From Alphaproteobacteria bacterium UBA2966 (GTDB lineage Bacteria; Pseudomonadota; Alphaproteobacteria; UBA2966), in contig DEBC01000072.1 in assembly GCA_002348365.1 (NCBI GenBank), positions 1-33,225 of the forward strand: 33,225 nt of DNA, read 5' to 3'. Both the position numbers and the translations under genes were made by a program. Positions 1-8,442 of this stretch are shown piece after piece. A model generated the notes under the pieces. That model was not told the DNA's origin and made no database searches. It was given only the letters and a program-made list of their open reading frames with translations. Position 1 is the stretch's first letter. Each line of letters begins with the position of its first letter.

Positions 1-15
1 AGGAATACAAGAAAG

Positions 16-42
16 CAGGTCAGGGATTTGGTGTCTGACCTG
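16..42 (+). promoter_or_regulatory. Inverted repeat abutting the start codon of the 2OG oxygenase gene
   Basis: CAGGTCAG (16-23) is the exact reverse complement of CTGACCTG (35-42), with an 11-base loop. The last base of the right arm is the G of the GTG start codon. It could be an RNA hairpin that limits ribosome access or a DNA operator. No T-tract follows, so a terminator is unlikely. The repeat is seen directly; any role is inferred. Confidence 0.4.
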
Positions 43-1022
43 TGCCTCAAAACAACCTTCCCCTGATCGATGTCACTGCGCTAGGCATGGGAGATTTAGG
101 CGATGCGGACTCGGCAGCAAAAGCGCTGTGCCAGGCATTTGAATCGATAGGTTTCGCATACGTCACCGGGCATGGCGTGCCGGACGATGTGATAGAGGCG
201 GCCCTGCGTCAGTCGCGCGAATTCTTCGAGTCTCGTCTCGATCGAAAAAACTCTCTGCCAATCAACCGAGCGCACCGCGGGTACATTCCTCTGCAACAGA
301 CTCACCTCGTCGACTCAGGCCTTGGCCGAAATACCTATCCCAATCTTTCCGAATCTTTCTTCGTTCTCTACGACGTCGATCCATCCGGCAGCGGCGCTCG
401 AAACCAGGGGTTTCTCGCAGGTCCTAATCAGTGGCCTCAGTGGTTGCCGGAATTCGAACCGGCCGTCCGAGCGTTCATGTCGGCCGCGGAAGCGGCGTGC
501 CGGCGTATCATGACGGGATTTGCTCTCGGCCTTGGGCTTGGCTCGGACGGTTTTGACTCATACTTCACTGAGCCGACGACCTATCTGCGAATGCTGCACT
601 ATCCGCCCCATCCGGATGATGCCGATGCGGAGCAGTTCGGACAGGCGCCGCACACTGACTTTGGTGCCCTGACGCTCCTCGCGCAAGACGGAGCGGATGG
701 TTTGGAAGTGCGCACAAGAGATGGAGCCTGGATTGGTGCACCGCATCTGCCTGGAACCCTGGTCGTCAATGTCGCGGACCTGTTCCCGATCTGGACCGGG
801 GGCCGCTTCCATTCGACTCCACATCGAGTGATCAATCGCTCGGGACGTGACAGATATTCCCTGGCCTATTTCTTCGACCCCTCCCTCGACACCGTCGTGG
901 AGTGCCTGCCAACCTGCCAGTCAGTCGAGTCGAGCCCGCATCCGGAAACCCTCAACTACGGCAAACACGCGGAACAGCGACTGACACGCAACTACGCCTT
1001 CAGGGACCCATCTGGAGAATGA
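42..1022 (+). CDS. 2-oxoglutarate/Fe(II) oxygenase, isopenicillin N synthase-like family
   Basis: A predicted cytosolic non-heme iron oxygenase of 326 aa, the usual length for the isopenicillin N synthase/gibberellin oxidase-like family. The N-terminal DIOX_N region covers about residues 5-120. The jelly-roll core carries the iron triad H204-x-D206 (in APHTDFGALT) and H261 (in STPHRVIN), and R271-x-S273 for the 2-oxoglutarate carboxylate. The GTG start is chosen because an in-frame TGA lies at 36-38 and the first ATG codon (residue 16) would remove the conserved N-terminal LPLIDV strand. The gene ends at the base next to the hyuB stop, a zero-gap convergent arrangement. The substrate cannot be read from sequence; relatives act on small molecules, including nucleobase or amino-acid derivatives. 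Family call is secure, substrate unknown. Confidence 0.9.
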   Translation: MPQNNLPLIDVTALGMGDLGDADSAAKALCQAFESIGFAYVTGHGVPDDVIEAALRQSREFFESRLDRKNSLPINRAHRGYIPLQQTHLVDSGLGRNTYPNLSESFFVLYDVDPSGSGARNQGFLAGPNQWPQWLPEFEPAVRAFMSAAEAACRRIMTGFALGLGLGSDGFDSYFTEPTTYLRMLHYPPHPDDADAEQFGQAPHTDFGALTLLAQDGADGLEVRTRDGAWIGAPHLPGTLVVNVADLFPIWTGGRFHSTPHRVINRSGRDRYSLAYFFDPSLDTVVECLPTCQSVESSPHPETLNYGKHAEQRLTRNYAFRDPSGE

Positions 1023-2735
1023 CTATAAATCCAGGCCGTAGTCCCGCTTTGCGGCCTCAATGCTGACGTAGCCATCCCGAACATCCGCCTTCACCTTGTC
1101 GGGATCGCGCCTGGCAGGTGGCCCAAACCCACCAGAGCCCGGCACCTCGTACCAGATCTCCGATCCCTCAGCTGCGAGGAAATGCTCCTTACTGTTGAGA
1201 TCACGTCGCGTGCCATCAGCCTCGATCACATAGATCTTCGCCGGTGCGCCCGCCTGACCCTCGAACAACCCAAAGGGTGGTGACTTTGAGCGCTCGCAGC
1301 AGACGGTCGCCTGCGCCGTGTGATCGAGAATCTTCCACACGCGGCGCGCGGCAAGGCCACCCCGGTATTCTCCGGCGCCGCCTGAATCCGGGATAAGTTC
1401 GTAGCGCTCCACCCTCAGGGGAAAACCCATCTCGACGACCTCGACGGGCGTATTCGCCGTATTGGCAACGCTCGCCGCTATCGCGTTGATCCCATCCTTG
1501 TTGGGACGGGCTCCGAAGCCGCCCTTGACGACCTCGTAATTGACATATCGATTGCCATTTCGCCGATCGACACCGCCCATGGTGAGAATGGCCGACGTTC
1601 CCTGCGAGCATGCCATGACATTGTCGGGTGCAAATCCCGACATCGCCATGTACACCATGTCGCAAACTCGATGGGCGATTTCGTGATTGGCGTAGACCAC
1701 CGGCGCCGGCAATGTCGCATTCACCACCGTTCCCGGCTCGGCAACCACGCTGATCGGGCGCCAGCATCCAGAATTCGGAGGTATCAAGGCATCCGAATCC
1801 GCAACGGTCTTCACGGCTGTGAAGACTCCGGAAGCCGTCACGGCAAGAGGCGAATTCATGGGCCCCCGCACGACCGGATCCGTCCCGGCAAAATCAACGG
1901 CGAGCCGGTCTCCCTCCTTTTTGACGTGAAGCTTGATTGTGAATGGCGCATCCTCGGTCTCGCCGGGTTCAAGAATTCCATCACCGTCGCAGAAATCCTC
2001 GAAACTTCCCTCCCCATCGGGCAGTGCCGAGAGCGCCCGGCGCATCATCGATTCGGAGTAGTCCATGATGCCCTGCATGATCCGCATCAGGCGGTCGGTG
2101 CCATAGCGCCTTGCCAGAGCTTCAAGCCGCGTGACCGCGCGATGGTTGGCCGCCACCTGGGCCCGGAGATTGCCTCGACCCTCTTCCGGTGTCCGGATGT
2201 TGGCAAAGATGATGTCCTCCACTTCCCGGATTGGCTCACCTCGGCGATACAGCCTGACCGGTGGGAGCCGGAGGCCTTCCCCAAAAATCTCCGTTTCAGT
2301 TCCGTAGCTGCCGGGTGTTCCCCCGCCGACATCCGGCCAGTGAGCCCGGAGACAGGCAAATCCCAGCAGGCTTTGATCATCGGCAAATGCCGGCGTCACG
2401 ACGTTGACATCGGGAAGATGAGAGCCACCGAAATACGGGTCGTTATGGATGAATACGTCGCCCGGCTCGATGTCCTCCCAGGCCTTTATTACAGCCTTGA
2501 CCGCAAGCGGCATGGAACCAAGATGCATGGGCAGGTCGGGACCCTGAGCCACCATGTCGCCGCGTACATCGAAGATCCCGCACGAAAAGTCACCGGCAGA
2601 CTTCAGGATGGGGGAATAGGCGGTTTTCGAGAGGACGACTCGCATTTCGGCGGCCATTGAATAGAGGCTGTTCTTGACCACCTCGAAAGTGGCCGGATCA
2701 TTGTCACCGAACGCGCCGTTTTCGATTTCAGCCAT
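1023..2735 (-). CDS. hyuB: Hydantoinase/oxoprolinase subunit B (N-methylhydantoinase B type)
   Basis: A 570-aa HyuB-family subunit that pairs with HyuA to open cyclic amides (hydantoins, 5-oxoproline) with ATP, or in related enzymes to carboxylate ketones. The family start (DPATFEVVKNSLYSMAAEM) lies near the N-terminus, and family segments such as IHNDPYFGGSHLPDV, VYANHEIAHRV and ERYELIPDSGGAGEYRGG are intact. An open frame runs upstream to 2960, but its first 75 residues overlap hyuA and look non-native. The ATG at 2735 gives an 8-base overlap with the hyuA stop (ATGGCTGA), typical of translational coupling. Last gene of the putative caiB-EthD-regulator-hyuA-hyuB operon. Family secure; the true substrate is not determinable because hydantoinase, oxoprolinase and acetone-carboxylase subunits are all related. 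Confidence 0.92.
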   Translation of the reverse strand: MAEIENGAFGDNDPATFEVVKNSLYSMAAEMRVVLSKTAYSPILKSAGDFSCGIFDVRGDMVAQGPDLPMHLGSMPLAVKAVIKAWEDIEPGDVFIHNDPYFGGSHLPDVNVVTPAFADDQSLLGFACLRAHWPDVGGGTPGSYGTETEIFGEGLRLPPVRLYRRGEPIREVEDIIFANIRTPEEGRGNLRAQVAANHRAVTRLEALARRYGTDRLMRIMQGIMDYSESMMRRALSALPDGEGSFEDFCDGDGILEPGETEDAPFTIKLHVKKEGDRLAVDFAGTDPVVRGPMNSPLAVTASGVFTAVKTVADSDALIPPNSGCWRPISVVAEPGTVVNATLPAPVVYANHEIAHRVCDMVYMAMSGFAPDNVMACSQGTSAILTMGGVDRRNGNRYVNYEVVKGGFGARPNKDGINAIAASVANTANTPVEVVEMGFPLRVERYELIPDSGGAGEYRGGLAARRVWKILDHTAQATVCCERSKSPPFGLFEGQAGAPAKIYVIEADGTRRDLNSKEHFLAAEGSEIWYEVPGSGGFGPPARRDPDKVKADVRDGYVSIEAAKRDYGLDL

Positions 2736-4821
2736 CAGCACTTCTCTCCATGACAAGAAATCCTCTCGGGTCGGAGCGGGCGACCCATTCCGGCGGAACC
2801 ACGACCGTCGTGTCTGCTGCTTCGATGATGACAGGGCCGGCCAATTCAGCTTGGCCGTGAAGGCCCGCCCGCGCCACAATGTCACACTGGATTGCCCCGA
2901 CCTCTTTGAAATACACCTCGCGCCGCTTCCACGGCGCGAAGCCTGCCGCATGTTCAGCAACGGCCGTAGGCTTCAGTCCCAAACTCCCGAGCGTACCGAT
3001 CGCGCTGACCCTGATATTGACTAATTGTAGTGGTTCGTCGGCACTGTGATGTCCATAGGTAGCCAAGTGACGAGCATGGAACGCCTCTGCAAGCTCTACG
3101 AGATGTCCATCGCCGATTTCACCGTCCCCAACGGGCACGGTGAGTTCATAGGCCTGCTGCGTGTAACGGATATCCGCCGCGCGTTGGAGTTTGCGTTTTG
3201 CCTCCGGAACACCGGCGTCCACCAGCATGCCCATGCCCGCGCCCTCCATCGCCGCGTAGGCCGTAGAGAGTTCAGCGTGAGAGGCTTCGTCGAGACGCTG
3301 GTAGAAGGTGCGCACATATTCCCGCCGCAAATCGGTCGCGACCAGGCCCAGAGCCGAAAATCCGCCCGGAATGGGGGGAATGATGACCCGCGGAATATCG
3401 AGCTCGGCGGCCATGCTGGCGGCATGGACCGGTCCGGCTCCGCCAAAGGCTACAAGGCTGAATTCCCTCGGATCGTGTCCCCGCTCAACAGAAACAATGC
3501 GCAAGACCTCAGCCATGTTGTGATCGACCACCTCAATCACGCTGGCGGCTGCCCGCTGGACCGACAAACCCAGTGGTCCGGCGATCTTATCCCGGATGGC
3601 AGCTTCGGCCGCCGTGATGTCAACTTCCAATTCGCCACCCAGAAAGTAGTCAGGGTCGAGGTAACCGAGAATCAGATCACAGTCGGTCACCGTCGGCTCC
3701 TGCCCTCCACGTCCGTAGCAGACAGGTCCCGGCTCGGCGCCGGCACTTTGCGGTCCAACGTGCATGACCCCGCCCGGATCGATCCAAGCAATGCTGCCGC
3801 CGCCCGCACTGACCTCCGCGAGATCGATCACGGGTACCTTGATCGGGTGACCGGTACCGTGCATCCAGCGCACGACGTTGGCATCGGCCCCGACTTCGTA
3901 CTCGGATGTCACTTCAACGCGCCCATCCTTAATGAGACTCGCCTTGGCCGTCGTGCCGCCCATGTCGAAGGAAATCAGATTGGGTTCGTCGAGTTGTCTA
4001 CCGATGAACGCCGCCGCAATAACGCCTGCGGCCGGACCTGACTCGACCGCCATCGCCGGCATCTTCAGGCTTTCCGCGACATCGAGCACGCCTCCGCTCG
4101 ACCCCATGATATGCAGAGGCGGGAGTTCGAGCTCTCTTGTCGCCTTCTCCAATCGTTCCACATAAGACGCCAAGATGGGGCCGACGTAGGCGCATATCGC
4201 CGTCGTGCTCGTACGCTCGAACTCCTTCAACTCAGGCAGAACATCCGCAGATAGAAACACTGGAACATCCGGCAACGCTTCTGACAGTCGCTCACCGATA
4301 CGCCGTTCATGCTGGTCATTGAGAAACGAAAACAGCAGGCATACGGCGACAGCTTCGATATCATTTTGAACAATCTGTTCGACGATTGCCTGAATTTCGC
4401 CCTCTTCGAGGGGCGTGACAACCTGGCCCTCCGACCCGATTCGCTCCGTGATCTCGAAGCGCCGGTGGCGCGGGACCAGAACGGCAGGCGGTTCCTGGTT
4501 ACGGTCATAGAGGCGGGCACGCGCCGATCGGCGCAGTTCCAGTACATCGCGAAAACCGCGGGTCGTTATCAGTGCTGTCTTGGCGCCCTTTTGTTCGAGG
4601 ATGGCATTCGTCACCACCGTCGTTGCATGTGAAAGCAGTGTGACATCTGATGGAGGAACATCGTGGCGCTGCATCGCCGTTCTGAGGGCCTCGATAACCC
4701 CGGCAGCAAAGTTCTGCGGAGTCGTGGAGGTTTTGACAACGTCGATTTGGCCGCTGGTTTCATCGACCACGGCAACATCCGTAAATGTGCCGCCAATATC
4801 GACGCCGATTCGCCAACTCAT
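2728..4821 (-). CDS. hyuA: Hydantoinase/oxoprolinase subunit A (N-methylhydantoinase A type)
   Basis: A 697-aa ATP-dependent subunit of a hydantoinase/oxoprolinase. It begins with the ASKHA-like phosphate loop RIGVDIGGTFTDVAVVD (residues 3-19). A second nucleotide-binding signature, SFDMGGTTAKASLI, lies mid-protein, and VAFGGAGPVHA in the C-terminal half. The ATG at 4821 puts the GVDIGGT motif at the usual distance from the N-terminus; the open frame continues upstream to 4920, but those 33 residues do not look like the family. It starts 43 bases after the response-regulator gene ends and overlaps hyuB by 8 bases. Known family members hydrolyse N-methylhydantoin or 5-oxoproline with ATP; which applies here is open. 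Confidence 0.93.
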   Translation of the reverse strand: MSWRIGVDIGGTFTDVAVVDETSGQIDVVKTSTTPQNFAAGVIEALRTAMQRHDVPPSDVTLLSHATTVVTNAILEQKGAKTALITTRGFRDVLELRRSARARLYDRNQEPPAVLVPRHRRFEITERIGSEGQVVTPLEEGEIQAIVEQIVQNDIEAVAVCLLFSFLNDQHERRIGERLSEALPDVPVFLSADVLPELKEFERTSTTAICAYVGPILASYVERLEKATRELELPPLHIMGSSGGVLDVAESLKMPAMAVESGPAAGVIAAAFIGRQLDEPNLISFDMGGTTAKASLIKDGRVEVTSEYEVGADANVVRWMHGTGHPIKVPVIDLAEVSAGGGSIAWIDPGGVMHVGPQSAGAEPGPVCYGRGGQEPTVTDCDLILGYLDPDYFLGGELEVDITAAEAAIRDKIAGPLGLSVQRAAASVIEVVDHNMAEVLRIVSVERGHDPREFSLVAFGGAGPVHAASMAAELDIPRVIIPPIPGGFSALGLVATDLRREYVRTFYQRLDEASHAELSTAYAAMEGAGMGMLVDAGVPEAKRKLQRAADIRYTQQAYELTVPVGDGEIGDGHLVELAEAFHARHLATYGHHSADEPLQLVNIRVSAIGTLGSLGLKPTAVAEHAAGFAPWKRREVYFKEVGAIQCDIVARAGLHGQAELAGPVIIEAADTTVVVPPEWVARSDPRGFLVMERSADG

Positions 4822-4864
4822 CCAGCCGTCCCTATATCCAGTCGTGTGAAGCAATTCGCCGGGG

Positions 4865-5690
4865 TCAATCCGCAGACAAGTCCTCGGACACAATCCAGAT
4901 TGATTCCGGAATTTCGTCAATCTCGGACATGCTGCGAAGACGGTTCACCGTCCGCTCACTCAGCCGTTCACCGGCCCGCAACAATCGCCAGCCTGCAATA
5001 TAGTGAAGGTCCCAGGCAAGTCGTAGGCCGGGCGGCACATCTGACAGCGAAATCTCGCGACCCTCAAAGACCTCGTTCTCGAATGAGGGTCTGACCACGC
5101 TCGGCCCGGCAGGCGGGTCTTGAATCCGGGCCGTAGATGAAAGCGGTCCCGTCTCGGATTGTGAGTCTCCGGCTTCTCCCATCTCGGCGGACGACGGACT
5201 CGATTCGTCCTGTTCGAGGACGATGTGCCCAACCGGCGTATCGACGTCGATCGCTGCATGGTGTTCCGCCTCGTGCAGCTCGGTTTCCTGACGCGGCCCG
5301 TGATGAAGCAGCTGCTCAACATGACGCACGAGAGCTGCTGAATCGACTGGCTTAGCCAGGAATGCATCCGCATCGAGCTGCACGGCCAGCCGGACGAGGG
5401 GACGCTCCGCGAACCCCGTCAGCAAGGCGAACGGCAGACCTCTCGGCACTCCCGCCTGGCCGGTTCGCAAATCCTTGAGGAGTTGGAGCCCATTGGCATG
5501 CGGCATGTTGAAATCCGTGATGATGCAATCTGCCGCCCAGCTTGAACAGTTCCAGAACCTCGGCAACCGAACCGGCGGAATTTGCGTTCTCAAAACCATG
5601 TCTCCGCAATATCGCTGTGGCGGAGTTCCGGACGACGTCCACATCGTCGACCACGAGAACGAACTTATCTGCGTTCGGTGATTCGGCCAT
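4865..5690 (-). pseudogene. Response regulator (CheY-like receiver) with a one-base frameshift
   Basis: Two overlapping frames together encode one receiver protein. The first (from 5690) gives KFVLVVDDVDVVRN and runs to VLELFKLG; the second resumes with ADCIITDFNMPHANGLQLL. Rebuilt without one base, the domain has D15/D16, phosphoacceptor D59, T91 and K113 (LAKPVD), all as in active receivers. The span is 826 bases, 3x275+1, consistent with one extra base inside the G/C run at 5533-5538. The ~150-residue C-terminal part has an acidic/serine linker and then a segment (LLRAGERLSERTVNRLRSM) resembling the region found before output domains in HD-type regulators; no DNA-binding domain is evident. 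The ATG at 5690 follows AGAGAGG. Sequencing error or real inactivation are both possible. Confidence 0.8.
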
Positions 5691-5740
5691 CACCGGCCTC
5701 TCTTTTCGGATCAGCTAGCGGGTCCGCAACGAGCGGATGA

Positions 5741-6058
5741 TCAGTCAATGGGATCAAGCGTAATGGCCATGCGCTTCGTGATCAAAGGTCTAACCTTGTC
5801 TGCCCACTCACCTGAGTTGGCCGCTGTCTGCCAGGCTTCTGACGATCGCGTTTCCGCGGAATCGACCTCATAAAGGGCAAAGTAGGTCGGCACATCCAGA
5901 TCACCATCGACTTTGTTCAGCTTGTACCGCTTCGCGCCGTGCACGCCTGGAACACCGAGCAAGGCCGGTATGTGGTCATCGCTGTAGAGACGATTGAATT
6001 CGTTGTCGCTGACACTCTCTGGTTTCTCGACCATGACCATGATCAACGTTTTCGACAT
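5741..6058 (-). CDS. EthD-like dimeric alpha/beta-barrel protein
   Basis: A 105-aa protein of the EthD/dimeric ferredoxin-fold group. The pattern is MVMVEKPESVSDNEFNRLY, then HIPALLGVPGVHGAKRYKL, then a strand with YFALYEVDS, giving the beta-alpha-beta-beta order of the fold and the conserved histidine (DDHIPALL). Members are small single-domain proteins that dimerise and appear beside ring-cleavage, CoA-ester and ether-degradation genes; few have a proven reaction. It lies 43 bases after the CoA transferase and 50 bases before the response regulator, so it is probably co-transcribed. Its precise function is not known. Confidence 0.8.
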   Translation of the reverse strand: MSKTLIMVMVEKPESVSDNEFNRLYSDDHIPALLGVPGVHGAKRYKLNKVDGDLDVPTYFALYEVDSAETRSSEAWQTAANSGEWADKVRPLITKRMAITLDPID

Positions 6059-6101
6059 GAGTTTGTTCCTCCTCTTCAGTGTATTGCCCAGTCGTTGGGC
6101 A

Positions 6102-7310
6102 CTATGGCACCAGCAGGGCGCCGCTTTCTTTCAGAGCCGTTATCTTGGATTCCGTGTACCCGAGTTCCTCCAGCACCTCGGCTCCGTGCTCACCGTAGCG
6201 TGGCGCATTTCTGTGGATCGATGCTGGGGTGGCACCGAATTGTACTGGAGGCTCAGGCAAGACCGTTTCCCCCTCGCTTGGATGTGTGACACGGCGAAAG
6301 AAATTGATGGCCTTGAGATGCTCATCGTCGAACAGATCATCCAGCGTATTGACGGGAGCCCACGGAATATGAGTCTTGTCGCAGAGATCGGCCCACTCGG
6401 CGATAGTCTTTTCAGCAATGGCCTCGCCCATCATCTCGTAGAGAGCATCGATGTTCTTGTTCCGCGACGCGTAATCCTGAAAACGTGAATCTTCCGACAG
6501 GTGTTGGCGGTCTGAAATCTCGAAGAACGACATCCACTGCCCCTCCGTGTACGGCAAGATGCAGATGTAACCATCTTTGGCCCGCGCCGGCTTTCGGTGC
6601 GGAGACGTGACACGGGCATATCCCGACCCACCGATGGGCGGCTCGAACGCCCGGCCATAGATGTGTTCGGCCAGCATGAAGGCCGCCATCGTTTCGAACA
6701 TGGGAACTTCGACCTCCTGGCCTTCACCCGTTTCAGATCTGTGAAAGAGGGCCGCAAGAATGGCCTGACTCGCCACCAGTCCAACGAGCTTGTCGACCAG
6801 AATTGTCGGCGTGTACCGCGGGGCGCCATCCGCGTCGGCACCGAGAACAGCGAGGCCGGATGCCCCCTGGATTAGGTCATCGTATGCGGGTTTGGAGGCG
6901 TAGGGTCCTTTCTCGGAATATCCGTAGGCACCGCAGTAGATGATATCGGGCCTCAATTCCGAAACGGACGGGTAGTTGAAGCCAAGCCGTTCAATCGCGT
7001 TGGGGCGCATATTGTGAAAGAAGACATCCGCTGTCGGGACCAGGCGTCTCAATGCTTCCTTCGCTCCATCCTGTTTGAGATCCAGAACCATGCTTCGCTT
7101 GTTGCGGTTCACATTGAGAAAAATTCCTCCCATACCTTCGTTGCGCTTTGGACCTGCGTGGCGAATCGGATCGCCGGCACCTGGCGCTTCGATCTTGATG
7201 ATATCGGCGCCCAGATCCCCCAATAGCTGGGTCGCGTACGGACCCAGAATGATCGTTGTGATGTCGATCACTCGAACGCCGGAAAGCGGTCCAGTCGGTT
7301 GGTTGGTCAT
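6102..7310 (-). CDS. CaiB/BaiF family (class III) CoA transferase
   Basis: A 402-aa class III CoA transferase, which moves CoA between carboxylic acids through an aspartyl-CoA intermediate in the cytosol. Visible family features are GVRVIDITTIILGPYATQLL (residues 11-30), LGADIIKIEAP, NRNKRSMVLDL and the catalytic-aspartate segment SKPAYDDLIQG with D144. Length matches the family (about 390-410). It is the first gene of the minus-strand run that continues into the EthD-like protein, response regulator and hyuAB, so it may activate the acid released by the hydantoinase-like enzyme; that link is inference. The shared intergenic region with the divergent transporter gene presumably holds both promoters. 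Acid specificity cannot be predicted. Confidence 0.93.
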   Translation of the reverse strand: MTNQPTGPLSGVRVIDITTIILGPYATQLLGDLGADIIKIEAPGAGDPIRHAGPKRNEGMGGIFLNVNRNKRSMVLDLKQDGAKEALRRLVPTADVFFHNMRPNAIERLGFNYPSVSELRPDIIYCGAYGYSEKGPYASKPAYDDLIQGASGLAVLGADADGAPRYTPTILVDKLVGLVASQAILAALFHRSETGEGQEVEVPMFETMAAFMLAEHIYGRAFEPPIGGSGYARVTSPHRKPARAKDGYICILPYTEGQWMSFFEISDRQHLSEDSRFQDYASRNKNIDALYEMMGEAIAEKTIAEWADLCDKTHIPWAPVNTLDDLFDDEHLKAINFFRRVTHPSEGETVLPEPPVQFGATPASIHRNAPRYGEHGAEVLEELGYTESKITALKESGALLVP

Positions 7311-7491
7311 GATGAAATTCTAGTTGAGCGGAAGATGGAATGAATGTCGTGACAGGAGGATAGACGATTCGACCTACAGGGTCCGCTCGTCCACCGGCCC
7401 GCGTGCAACCATTGTACTGGACCCGCACGTGGCCGTGCTGTTGATTGTCGATATTGTACCGCACTCCTCCGCCTCAACCATCCGTTCGTTG
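7311..7491. other. Divergent intergenic region between CoA transferase and DMT transporter
   Basis: These 181 bases separate two divergently read genes and should hold both promoters. A short hairpin, GCACG-TGGC-CGTGC, lies near 7424-7437. I see no convincing -35/-10 pair and no binding site I can name. Confidence 0.35.
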
Positions 7492-8442
7492 ATGTCCGAA
7501 CCAACATCGCCAGCCACCACGCCCCAACAAGCCGCGCCTACACGCCTTCCGGCTAGGGCACTCCTTCTTTTGATCATGGTTGTGATCTTGTGGGGCGGGT
7601 CCTATCCGACAATGAAAGCGGCGGCGCTGGAAATGCCCATCATCTTCTTTCGAGGGTGGGCTGCATTTCTGCCGGCGGTGGTGATGCTCACCATTGCACG
7701 TGCCATCGGACACTCGTTGCGGGTACCGCGCCAGTGCTGGATGGGAGTGGCGATATCAGGCTTCTGCACGGTCACCCTGACGCATACGTTAACGAACGTG
7801 AGTACGCTTTACATGGCCTCGGGGCAAACCTCCCTCATGCTCTACACCATGCCGATCTGGGCCGCGATCATCAGCATTCCTGTGCTGGGTGAGCGCCCGA
7901 CGCGGTTGCATTGGCTCGGCGTAGCGCTGGGTTTCGGCGGCATTGTCCTGCTTTGGAGTCAAACCGCCCAGGATGGAGTGTCATTTGGCGTATTGATTGG
8001 CGTCGTCTCGGCGATCGCCTGGGCCTGCGGAACCATCGCGGTCAAGAGCGTTTCGCGTCATCTCCCCGCGCTCGTTCTCACGGGATGGTCATTCGCGATT
8101 GGCGCACTGCCGTTGTGTTTCTATGGATTTACCGAAATCGACCAGTTGGGGCCAGTTTCCGACAGGGCGCTTTGGTCGGCCCTGTACATAATGTTCGGCG
8201 CCAATTTCCTGGGCTTTCTCACGTTCTTTTACATCATTGGAATGGTGCCAGCGGTTGTCGCCTCCTTGTCTGTTGTAGCAGTACCGGGGGTTGCGTTCGT
8301 CCTCGGCGTGTTCATCTTGGATGAAATAATGACAGCGATGGATGGTGTTGCCTTTGCCCTTATCGCCGGCGCTTTAGCCACCGTTCTCCCCAAACCTTCG
8401 ATAAAACGGAACGCATCCGGCAAGGAACGACATGAAGTCTGA
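7492..8442 (+). CDS. DMT-superfamily (EamA) transporter
   Basis: An integral inner-membrane protein of 316 aa with about ten hydrophobic helices in two EamA repeats; the first starts at LLLIMVVILWGGSYPTMKAA and the second at ISAIAW-like SAIAWACGTIAVKS. Family members export or import small metabolites such as amino acids, purines or drugs. The ATG at 7492 gives a short 27-residue cytoplasmic lead before helix 1; the open frame extends upstream to 7324 but that part is not hydrophobic in the family pattern and lacks family features. The last 11 bases overlap the start of the anmK-like remnant. The substrate is unknown; the divergent position next to a CoA transferase suggests an organic acid or amide but this is a guess. 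Confidence 0.88.
   Translation: MSEPTSPATTPQQAAPTRLPARALLLLIMVVILWGGSYPTMKAAALEMPIIFFRGWAAFLPAVVMLTIARAIGHSLRVPRQCWMGVAISGFCTVTLTHTLTNVSTLYMASGQTSLMLYTMPIWAAIISIPVLGERPTRLHWLGVALGFGGIVLLWSQTAQDGVSFGVLIGVVSAIAWACGTIAVKSVSRHLPALVLTGWSFAIGALPLCFYGFTEIDQLGPVSDRALWSALYIMFGANFLGFLTFFYIIGMVPAVVASLSVVAVPGVAFVLGVFILDEIMTAMDGVAFALIAGALATVLPKPSIKRNASGKERHEV

Noticed and set aside
1671..2660. A 329-codon plus-strand open frame opposite hyuB
   Set aside because: It is antisense to a clearly conserved gene, with no recognisable domain and no ribosome binding site; long shadow frames are expected in GC-rich DNA.
2736..2960. N-terminal extension of hyuB
   Set aside because: It overlaps the conserved end of hyuA; the extension has no family similarity and the ATG at 2735 fits translational coupling.
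3046..4041. A 331-codon plus-strand open frame opposite hyuA
   Set aside because: Antisense to intact hyuA motifs; the translation is irregular in composition and matches no family I know.
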